From Oscillospiraceae bacterium (lineage in GTDB: Bacteria > Bacillota > Clostridia > Oscillospirales > Oscillospiraceae): a stretch of 21,383 bases of DNA. The stretch lies in NCBI GenBank assembly GCA_016295225.1, contig JAEDLP010000017.1, positions 1 to 21,383 on the forward strand. The letters run 5' to 3'. Under the pieces are notes generated by a model. The model had not been told where the DNA came from and did no database searches. It saw only the letters and a program-made list of their open reading frames with translations. Within the stretch, counting starts at the first letter, position 1. Each line of letters begins with the position of its first letter. This document shows positions 14,917-20,175 of the stretch, piece after piece. The position numbers were made by a program, and so were the translations under genes.

Positions 14917-15678
14917 CTAAAACAGTTCGTTGGCCTTCCGGTCGGCGCAGGCCTTTTTCAGCATCTTGGCGCTGGCGGCCACCAGAAGGCTGCTCACCTT
15001 CCGTGCGCCCTCGGGACAAGCCGCCACGCAGGCCATGCAAGAGATGCACCGGGCCTTGTCGGTCTGGCGGGGGCGCTCCGGGTCGATGGCTCCCACGGGG
15101 CAGAGCTTGGCGCAGGTTTCGCAGCCGGTGCAGGACCGCGTACCCTGGGGGGTCAGCAGCACCCCGCCAAAGGGGTGATAGGGACGGTTTCCCGGCAGGC
15201 CAAGGTGCTCCGGTGCGGTATCATTTTGGATGCGCCGGGCGATCTCGGCCCCAAAGGCTTCCAACTCTCGGCGGTCGGCCTGATCGGGGCGGCCGGCGGC
15301 AAATTGACGCATGATGGAGTGCTCGGCGACGGCGGCCACGGCGGCAATGGGACGGAAACCGGCGGCCCTCAGGCCGTCCTCCAGCTCCAGCAGGGTGTCC
15401 TCATAGGCCCGGTTGCCGTAGACGGCCACCAGGACGACCCGGGCGCCGTTTCCCTTCATGTTACCCAGACGCTCCATGGCCACAGCGGGGACCCGTCCGC
15501 CAAAGGAGGGGACCGCCGCCAGGCAGACGTCCTGGGGCTGGAAGGTCTGGGCGGCAAAATCCGCCTCTCTGTCCATCAGATCCACCTGGATGGACGCGTC
15601 ACATAACGTGTTCATCAGGATATCCGCGACTTTTTTTGTGCCCCCGGTGGGGCTGAACAGGATTTCATAGTATTTCAT
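14917..15678 (-). CDS. EFR1-type flavodoxin-ferredoxin fusion protein in the copper operon
   Basis: Cytosolic redox protein of 253 residues. The N-terminal part is flavodoxin-like with the FMN-phosphate loop FSPTGGTKKVAD (8-19) and the aromatic-site region VAVYGNRAYED (84-94). The C-terminal part has two [4Fe-4S] ferredoxin motifs: Cys183/186/189/193 in CTGCETCAKLCP and Cys211/214/217/221 in CISCMACVAACP. Such EFR1-family proteins are common in anaerobes; their partners are mostly unknown. The ATG lies 10 nt after csoR, with an AAGGA site overlapping the csoR stop, so the two are translationally coupled. Placement between copper sensor and pump suggests a redox role under copper stress, for example keeping copper as Cu(I) or supplying electrons for Fe-S repair. 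This is inference only. Confidence 0.85.
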   Translation of the reverse strand: MKYYEILFSPTGGTKKVADILMNTLCDASIQVDLMDREADFAAQTFQPQDVCLAAVPSFGGRVPAVAMERLGNMKGNGARVVLVAVYGNRAYEDTLLELEDGLRAAGFRPIAAVAAVAEHSIMRQFAAGRPDQADRRELEAFGAEIARRIQNDTAPEHLGLPGNRPYHPFGGVLLTPQGTRSCTGCETCAKLCPVGAIDPERPRQTDKARCISCMACVAACPEGARKVSSLLVAASAKMLKKACADRKANELF

Positions 15679-15688
15679 AGCAGGTTCC

Positions 15689-15991
15689 TTATTTCATCAG
15701 TTTTTGCAGGGTGGCCACCAGCTCGTCGATGGTCTCGTCCTTCCCGTCCCGGATGTCCTGGGCCACGCAGGTGCGGATGTGCTCTGCCAGCAGTTCCTTG
15801 CTGAAGGCGTTGAGGGCGGCGTTGGCGGCGGCCACCTGGGTGAGGATGTCTGTGCAGTAGGCGTTTTTCTCCACCATGCCCCGGATGCCCCGGATCTGTC
15901 CCTCAATGCGGCTGAGTCGGTGGATGAGCCGCTTGGCCTCCTCCTGGTCCCGCACCTTGGTCTTATGACAGCAGCCGTTGTTTTCTTCCAT
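15689..15991 (-). CDS. csoR: Copper-sensing repressor CsoR
   Basis: All-helical tetrameric repressor that binds DNA without copper and lets go when Cu(I) binds. The 100 residues hold the copper-site triad Cys46, His71 and Cys75, with the family spacing of 25 and 4 residues (Mycobacterium CsoR uses Cys36, His61, Cys65). The first helix has the usual RLSRIEGQIRGIRGMVE. An extra N-terminal CCHK (residues 7-10) could add metal contacts and is unusual. ATG 15991 follows GAGGAGGTG by 5 nt. It is first in the operon with the flavodoxin/ferredoxin gene and copA. Two matching operators lie in its promoter, so it should repress its own operon. FrmR- or RcnR-type sensing is unlikely given the Cys-His-Cys pattern. 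Confidence 0.95.
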   Translation of the reverse strand: MEENNGCCHKTKVRDQEEAKRLIHRLSRIEGQIRGIRGMVEKNAYCTDILTQVAAANAALNAFSKELLAEHIRTCVAQDIRDGKDETIDELVATLQKLMK

Positions 15992-16008
15992 GAAAGCACC
16001 TCCTCAAA

Positions 16009-16025
16009 ATACCCGGTAGGGGTAT
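16009..16025. promoter_or_regulatory. CsoR operator 2, downstream of the -10
   Basis: ATACCCGGTAGGGGTAT is a 17-bp pseudopalindrome of the ATACCC-N5-GGGTAT type bound by Bacillus CsoR. It lies 5 to 21 nt downstream of the -10 and covers the predicted transcription start. Confidence 0.85.
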
Positions 16026-16029
16026 AAAA

Positions 16030-16058
16030 AGCATATACCCATCCGGGGTATTTGTCAA
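16030..16058 (-). promoter_or_regulatory. Promoter of the csoR copper operon
   Basis: On the minus strand: consensus -35 TTGACA (16053-16058), 17-bp spacer, -10 TATGCT (16030-16035). The -35 begins 13 bp beyond the poly-U end of the rny terminator. Confidence 0.88.
16035..16051. promoter_or_regulatory. CsoR operator 1, inside the promoter spacer
   Basis: ATACCCATCCGGGGTAT is a second CsoR-type palindrome. It fills almost exactly the 17-bp spacer between -35 and -10, so a bound repressor would block RNA polymerase directly. Confidence 0.85.
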
Positions 16059-16070
16059 GGGTCCGAGGGC

Positions 16071-16103
16071 AAAAAAAGCCCACCCCCGTGCTTGGGGGTG
16101 GGC
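16071..16103 (-). terminator. Terminator of rny
   Basis: Minus-strand arms GCCCACCCCC and GGGGGTGGGC (10 bp) around a 6-nt loop, followed by seven U residues, 10 nt after the rny stop. Confidence 0.93.
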
Positions 16104-16112
16104 TTGGAAGAA

Positions 16113-17660
16113 TTACTTCGCGTATTCCACGATCTTGACTTCCCGCAGCAGATGGACTTTGATCTGACCGGGGTATTCCAGTTCGTTCTCAATGCGCTTG
16201 GCGATCTCCCGGGCCAGCAGGGTCATTTCGTCCTCGCTGACCACCTCGGGCTTCACGATGATGCGCACTTCACGGCCGGCCTGGATGGCGTAGGACTTGT
16301 CTACGCCCCGGAAGGAAGAGGTGACCTCCTCCAGCTTTTCCAGGCGCTTGATGTAGTTCTCCAGGTTTTCCCGCCGGGCGCCGGGTCGGGCGGCGGAAAT
16401 GGCGTCGGCCGCCTGCACCAGGCAGGCGATGACGGTCTGGGGTTCCACGTCGTTGTGGTGGGCATGGATGGCATGGACCACGTCCTTGCTCTCCTTGTAC
16501 TTCCGGGCCAGCTCCACGCCGATGGTGACGTGGGAGCCCTCCACCTCGTGGTCCACAGCCTTGCCCAGGTCGTGGAGGAGGCCGGCCCGCTTGGCGGTGG
16601 CCACGTCCTCGCCGATCTCGGCGGCCATGAGGCCGGCCAGCTGGGCCACCTCGATGGAGTGGTTGTACACGTTCTGGCCGTAGCTGGTGCGGTACTTCAT
16701 GCGGCCGATGAGCTTGATGAGCTCGGGATGCAGGCCCATGACGTTGGTTTCCAGCACGGCCCGTTCGCCTTCGGCCTTGATGGTGGCGTCCACTTCCCGC
16801 TTGGCGCTCTCCACCATTTCCTCGATGCGGGCGGGGTGGATGCGGCCGTCCAGGATGAGCTTCTCCAGGGCCAGCCGGGCGATCTCCCGGCGGACGGGGT
16901 CGAAGCAGGAGACAGTGATGGCCTCGGGGGTATCGTCGATGATGAGATCCACGCCGGTGAGGGTTTCCAGGGTGCGGATGTTCCGGCCCTCGCGGCCGAT
17001 GATGCGGCCTTTCATCTCGTCGTTGGGCAGGGGAACCACGGATACGGTGGCCTCGGCCACGTGATCAGCGGCGCAGCGCTGGATGGCCAGGCCCACGATC
17101 TCCTTGGCCTTGGCGTCGGCCTCCTCCTTGAAGCGGGCTTCGATCTCCTTAATCTTCATGGCGGCCTCGTGGGTACACTCGGTCTCCAGCTTGGAGATCA
17201 GATAAGCCTTGGCCTCTTCGGCGGTGTAGCCGGAGATTCGTTCCAGGGTTTCCATCTGCTCGGCCTGGAGCTTGGCCACTTTGGCTCGGGCCTCCTCCAG
17301 GTTGGCCAGACGGGCGTTGTAGGATTCCTCTTTACGCTCCACGTTTTCGGTCTTGCGCTCCAGAGTCTCCTCCTTCTGCTGGAGACGGCGCTCCTGCTCC
17401 TGCAGGGCGGAGCGGCGCTCCTTTTCTTCTTTCTCGTAGTTGGTCCGTTCAGCAAGGATCTTCTCCTTGGCCTCCACCATTGCTTCGCGCTTTTTGCTCT
17501 CAGCGCCTTTGATGGCCTCGTTGATGATCCGCTTGGCCTCCTCCTCGGCGCTGATGATTTCTTTTTCCGCAACCTTTTTACGGTACAGGACGCCCGAGGG
17601 GATACCTATCACAAGCGCGACCACAAAGGCGATCACGCCGGTCAGGATATAGGGCAGCAT
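16113..17660 (-). CDS. rny: Ribonuclease Y
   Basis: Membrane-anchored endoribonuclease that starts mRNA decay in Bacillota, acting with PNPase and helicases. The 515 residues are close to the 520 of B. subtilis. An N-terminal membrane helix (PYILTGVIAFVVALVIGI) is followed by a long Glu/Lys/Arg-rich coiled coil to about residue 190. A KH RNA-binding domain has MKGRIIGREGRNI (216-228). The HD hydrolase domain has YNHSIEVAQLAG (His334), LLHDLGK (His363, Asp364) and HAHHNDVEP. I chose ATG 17660 because the membrane helix begins there as in the family. An ATG at 17699 adds 13 residues but has no ribosome-binding site. The GGAGG before 17660 is unusually far (14 nt), so the start is not certain. 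Confidence 0.95.
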   Translation of the reverse strand: MLPYILTGVIAFVVALVIGIPSGVLYRKKVAEKEIISAEEEAKRIINEAIKGAESKKREAMVEAKEKILAERTNYEKEEKERRSALQEQERRLQQKEETLERKTENVERKEESYNARLANLEEARAKVAKLQAEQMETLERISGYTAEEAKAYLISKLETECTHEAAMKIKEIEARFKEEADAKAKEIVGLAIQRCAADHVAEATVSVVPLPNDEMKGRIIGREGRNIRTLETLTGVDLIIDDTPEAITVSCFDPVRREIARLALEKLILDGRIHPARIEEMVESAKREVDATIKAEGERAVLETNVMGLHPELIKLIGRMKYRTSYGQNVYNHSIEVAQLAGLMAAEIGEDVATAKRAGLLHDLGKAVDHEVEGSHVTIGVELARKYKESKDVVHAIHAHHNDVEPQTVIACLVQAADAISAARPGARRENLENYIKRLEKLEEVTSSFRGVDKSYAIQAGREVRIIVKPEVVSEDEMTLLAREIAKRIENELEYPGQIKVHLLREVKIVEYAK

Positions 17661-17705
17661 ATTGTCAGGACACACCTCCAATTCTCTAAAATTTCGCATA
17701 AAATC

Positions 17706-17787
17706 GCGGGAACAAAAACGCCCGGTGTGCAGCAGGCGGTCCCGCAGGAAACAGATGGTCGGTCCCGGTGCTGACGGAAACCGTCAG
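17706..17787 (-). promoter_or_regulatory. Folded 5' leader of rny
   Basis: The leader of about 150 nt contains a perfect 7-bp CTGACGG/CCGTCAG hairpin (17771-17787). It also holds a nested stem: outer GCGGGA/TCCCGC at 17706-17711 and 17740-17745, inner GCCTG/CGGGC at 17733-17737 and 17720-17724, followed by GUUUUUG. The inner stem is short, so termination here is only a possibility. The structures may instead control stability of the rny message. Confidence 0.35.
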
Positions 17788-17820
17788 CTGCCTCCACATC
17801 TGCATATTTATACTGATTTT

Positions 17821-17849
17821 ATTTTAATAGGCAAATGCCGCTCTGTCAA
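17821..17849 (-). promoter_or_regulatory. Promoter of rny
   Basis: On the minus strand: consensus -35 TTGACA (17844-17849), 17-bp spacer, -10 TAAAAT (17821-17826). Transcription would start near 17814. Confidence 0.82.
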
Positions 17850-17883
17850 GAATATTCGTACCGGGCGGGAAAATTCTTCTCAG

Positions 17884-17919
17884 AAAAAACAAAGCCCCAT
17901 CCAACCGCATAGGATGGGG
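17884..17919 (-). terminator. Minus-strand terminator in the leader of the ferritin-like gene
   Basis: CCCCATCC (17895-17902) and GGATGGGG (17912-17919) form an 8-bp stem with a 9-nt loop, followed on the minus strand by CUUUGUUUUUU. It would stop antisense transcription before the rny promoter. On the plus strand the same hairpin is the untranslated leader just upstream of the ribosome-binding site at 17930-17935. Confidence 0.6.
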
Positions 17920-17942
17920 AAACAGAAAAGGAGGTACTTGTT

Positions 17943-18626
17943 ATGGACGAGACCATGGGAACCATGTCGAAGGGATCGGCAGAGGAGCGGAACGCCGTTT
18001 TCGAGCGGGTTTGGAAGCGGGTGATGGAGGGCCGGACGGATACCGAAGGCAGCCCCATCGTCTGGGGAGAAAACCGGGCCGCCCAGGAGACCGAGGCCCA
18101 CGGCTCCCTCCAGGGGGAGGAGGAGACCGCCCAGGAGACCGCCCTTCTGCCCATGGGCAGCCAGCGGGCCCAGGGGGATCGGGCCCACAGCGACTTTCCC
18201 CAGGGCCAGGTGGGCTTTCTGGGGGACAACTGCCTGGACTGCGTCCCCATGATCCAGGAGATGATCCGCCATGAGCTGGCCGACTGGCGGGAGTATCAGA
18301 CCCTGGCCCGGCGGGTGGGCGGCCACCAGGCCAAGGCCTTCCAGGCCCTGGCCAACGAGGAGAAGCGCCACGCCAAGCGGCTGAGCGCGGCCTATTTCCT
18401 GATCTCCGGGGTGCGCTACTGGCCGGAGGGGGAGAAGGTCACTCCGCCCACCTCGTACTTAGGAGCGCTGCGTCGGCGGTTTGGGGTGGAGCAGTCAGGG
18501 ATGGCGGCCTACCTGGCCGGAGCGGAAGCCACCTCGGACCCCTGCCTGCGTCAGCTCTTCCTGGACCATGCCAAGGAGGAGTGGGACCACGCCTGCCGCA
18601 TTCGAACCATGGTGGAGCAGGCGTAG
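17943..18626 (+). CDS. Ferritin-like (rubrerythrin-type diiron) protein
   Basis: Soluble 227-residue protein. Residues about 100-225 form a four-helix ferritin-like domain with carboxylate/histidine ligands in the expected pattern: Glu111 or Glu117 in RHELADWREY, Glu140 and His143 in NEEKRHAKRL, Glu183 in GVEQSGMAAY, and Glu213 and His216 in KEEWDHACRI. This suggests a diiron site for peroxide handling or iron binding. No rubredoxin CxxC pairs are present, so it is not a full rubrerythrin. Residues 1-95 are polar, Gln/Glu-rich and probably disordered, with Cys97 and Cys100 at the junction. ATG 17943 follows AAGGAGG by 8 nt. It is a lone plus-strand gene divergent from rny; no convincing promoter was found. 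A role in spores or oxidative stress is possible but not shown. Confidence 0.8.
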   Translation: MDETMGTMSKGSAEERNAVFERVWKRVMEGRTDTEGSPIVWGENRAAQETEAHGSLQGEEETAQETALLPMGSQRAQGDRAHSDFPQGQVGFLGDNCLDCVPMIQEMIRHELADWREYQTLARRVGGHQAKAFQALANEEKRHAKRLSAAYFLISGVRYWPEGEKVTPPTSYLGALRRRFGVEQSGMAAYLAGAEATSDPCLRQLFLDHAKEEWDHACRIRTMVEQA

Positions 18627-18678
18627 CCGAAACGACCGGTCGTCCTTGCCTCCCCCCTTTGGGGGAGGTGGATTCGGC
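18626..18678. repeat. Palindromic REP-like element starting at the ferritin-like stop codon
   Basis: Nested inverted repeats: outer GCCGAA/TTCGGC (18626-18631, 18673-18678), palindrome ACGACCGGTCGT (18632-18643) and an 8-bp stem CCTCCCCC/GGGGGAGG (18649-18656, 18661-18668). The layout resembles short interspersed hairpin repeats I recall from Oscillospiraceae genomes. It may also end the ferritin-like transcript. Confidence 0.6.
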
Positions 18679-18690
18679 ATGACGCAGACG

Positions 18691-18734
18691 CCCTCTCAGT
18701 CGCCTTCGGCGCCAGCTCTCCCAGAGGGAGAGCC
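18691..18734. repeat. Second palindromic REP-like element
   Basis: Contains CGCCTTCGGCG (18701-18711) and the 8-bp stem GCTCTCCC/GGGAGAGC (18715-18722, 18726-18733), with alternative pairing CCCTCT/AGAGGG (18691-18696, 18723-18728). The CCCTCTCAGTC...CAGCTCTCCC...GGGAGAGCC layout is one I remember as widespread in gut Clostridia. Confidence 0.6.
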
Positions 18735-18772
18735 GAGTTTGTCAAAAAAGCCTTTCAGCATTGGCCGCCACG

Positions 18773-18800
18773 CCCGTAGGGCGGGGGCTTGCTCCCGCCG
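18773..18800 (+). repeat. 28-bp palindromic repeat, left copy
   Basis: Contains the stem GGCGGG/CCCGCC (18780-18785, 18794-18799). It is identical over 28 bp, in inverted orientation, to 20145-20172. It lies 13 bp past the stop of the CBS-domain gene. Confidence 0.85.
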
Positions 18801-18813
18801 TAAACGGTATCCC

Positions 18814-19242
18814 TTACACCCGCTTGACGTTTTCCGAGATATCCGTCAGGGCCTTGGAGACTTCCATCTCGAACTTGCCGCACTTGGCCAGGTCCCCCAG
18901 GGAGACCAGCCCCACCACCCGGCCGTCCTCCACCACCGGCAGCCGCCGGACCTGCTGGATGGCCATGATCTGGGCGGCCTGACGGACATCGTCCGCCGGG
19001 GAGAGGGCCTTGGGGTGGCGGGTCATGATGTTCTTCACCGGGACCCGGCTGGGGTCATCTTCCGGGGCCACGCACCGGAGGATGATGTCCCGGTCGGTGA
19101 CGATGCCCTGGAGCCGGCCGTTGGCCGAGCAGACCGGCAGGGCCCCCACGTTGTGCCGGGCCAGCAGCCGGGCGGCCAGGGCTGCGCTCTCGGTGGGGTC
19201 GATGGTGACGATGTTCTGGTTCATCACGTCGCGTACTTGCAA
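18814..19242 (-). CDS. CBS-domain pair protein
   Basis: Small cytosolic protein made of two CBS domains, which as a pair usually bind adenine nucleotides and act as an energy or ligand sensor. From TTG 19242 it has 142 residues. CBS1 spans about 2-60 (VRDVMNQNIVTIDP, then GIVTDRDIILR) and CBS2 about 70-125 (VKNIMTRHP, then RRLPVVEDGRVVGLVSLGDLAK). The TTG is preferred because GAGG lies 8 nt upstream and the family normally begins near VRDVM. An ATG at 19266 lies in the loop of the queG terminator with no ribosome-binding site. The Shine-Dalgarno is in the 3' arm of that terminator. Transcription must come from readthrough or a promoter inside queG. The regulated partner is unknown. Confidence 0.85.
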   Translation of the reverse strand: MQVRDVMNQNIVTIDPTESAALAARLLARHNVGALPVCSANGRLQGIVTDRDIILRCVAPEDDPSRVPVKNIMTRHPKALSPADDVRQAAQIMAIQQVRRLPVVEDGRVVGLVSLGDLAKCGKFEMEVSKALTDISENVKRV

Positions 19243-19291
19243 AAAAACCACCTCACTTTTCTCCATAGTCTGGACAAAAAGTGAGGTGGTT
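19241..19291 (-). terminator. Terminator of queG overlapping the CBS-gene ribosome-binding site
   Basis: Perfect 15-bp arms (19277-19291 and 19246-19260) around a 16-nt loop, followed by seven U residues (19241-19247). The 3' arm contains the GAGGTGG that serves as Shine-Dalgarno for the TTG at 19242. Confidence 0.88.
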
Positions 19292-19293
19292 AT

Positions 19294-20127
19294 TCACATA
19301 GGGTCCTTCTCCCGCAGCTCCAAATTCCGCTTCAGGGGGGCAATGCCCCGCCAGGCGAAGGCCTTGTGGGCGTACTGCTTGCGGAAAGCCTTGTTGCTCA
19401 GGCCCTCCAGGTCCGCCAGGGTCAGGGAGGGGGTCAGATCCTCCCGGAACTCCGGCAGGGGAGACAGGGCCGCTTTCTGGTTCCAGGGACAGGCATTCTG
19501 GCACAGGTCACACCCCCACACCGTGGGGCTTTGGCGGAGCTGGTTTTCCACAGCCTGGGGAAGCTCCCCTTTCCGCTGGGTCAGCTCCGACAGGCATTTG
19601 TCCACGTCGCAGCCGGACTCGGTCAAGGCCCCCGTGGGGCAGGCCTTGCGGCAGGCCCCGCAGTGCTCCGGGCAGAGAGTCCCCGCCGCAGGCCCAGTGG
19701 ATTCCAGTTCCAGGTCGGTTAAAATGGTCCCCAGGAATATATAGGAGCCGTAGGGGGGCACGATGCGCAGGCCGTGACCGCCCCGGTGGCCCACCCCGGC
19801 CAGCTCGGCCGCCGCCAGTTCGGGCACCGGGGAGTTGTCTGCCCCCGCTACAAAGGTACGGCCGGGATACCGTTCCCGCAAGACCTCGCAGACCCCCTCC
19901 AGCCGCCGGGTCAGAACCCGGTGGTAGTCCTCCCCCCGGCAGTAGAGGGAGAGGTTGCCGGGCTCCTCCCCGGCGTAGTAGGGGAAGGCGGCCACCAGAA
20001 CGGTGGCCGCACCGGGGCAGAGGGCTTCGATCCTTTCCCTGGCCCCTTCCGTCAGAAAAGACTGGAGGCCGCCCAGCTCGGCGGCGCCCCACGCCGCCGC
20101 ACCGGCGGCCGTCCAGAGTTGATTCAT
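19294..20127 (-). CDS. queG: QueG-like epoxyqueuosine reductase, short form
   Basis: Probable cobalamin- and Fe-S-dependent reductase of the QueG family, which makes queuosine from epoxyqueuosine in tRNA. Two Fe-S motifs are clear: CGACRKACPTGAL (Cys156/159/163) and GCDLCQNACPWN (Cys206/209/213). The YHRVL segment and ADNSPVPE match the family, with Asp97 at the place of catalytic Asp134 of E. coli QueG. At 277 residues it is about 100 shorter than E. coli QueG (379): the first 60 or so residues and the C-terminal HEAT-like region are missing. The usual GLGWxGKH is changed to GVGHRGGH. ATG 20127 has GGAG 7 nt upstream. It could be a functional minimal QueG or a paralogue with another substrate. 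Confidence 0.78.
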   Translation of the reverse strand: MNQLWTAAGAAAWGAAELGGLQSFLTEGARERIEALCPGAATVLVAAFPYYAGEEPGNLSLYCRGEDYHRVLTRRLEGVCEVLRERYPGRTFVAGADNSPVPELAAAELAGVGHRGGHGLRIVPPYGSYIFLGTILTDLELESTGPAAGTLCPEHCGACRKACPTGALTESGCDVDKCLSELTQRKGELPQAVENQLRQSPTVWGCDLCQNACPWNQKAALSPLPEFREDLTPSLTLADLEGLSNKAFRKQYAHKAFAWRGIAPLKRNLELREKDPM

Positions 20128-20144
20128 ACTAAAACTCCAATGTG

Positions 20145-20172
20145 CGGCGGGAGCAAGCCCCCGCCCTACGGG
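20145..20172 (-). repeat. 28-bp palindromic repeat, right copy (inverted)
   Basis: Exact reverse complement of 18773-18800. It fills the 48-bp gap between the pnp stop and the queG start and could form the 3'-end hairpin of pnp mRNA, though it lacks a U tract. Confidence 0.85.
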
Positions 20173-20175
20173 ATT

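Noticed and set aside
17661..17699. Upstream ATG (17699) as the start of rny
   Set aside because: No ribosome-binding site precedes it, and the added 13 residues are polar and unlike the family N-terminus. The possibility remains open because the site before 17660 is poorly spaced.
19243..19266. ATG 19266 as the start of the CBS-domain gene
   Set aside because: It lies in the loop of the queG terminator with no Shine-Dalgarno, while TTG 19242 has GAGG at 8 nt and fits the family N-terminus.
18773..20172. CRISPR array based on the 28-bp repeats
   Set aside because: There are only two full copies, in opposite orientation and 1.3 kb apart with genes between. There are no regular spacers and no cas genes.
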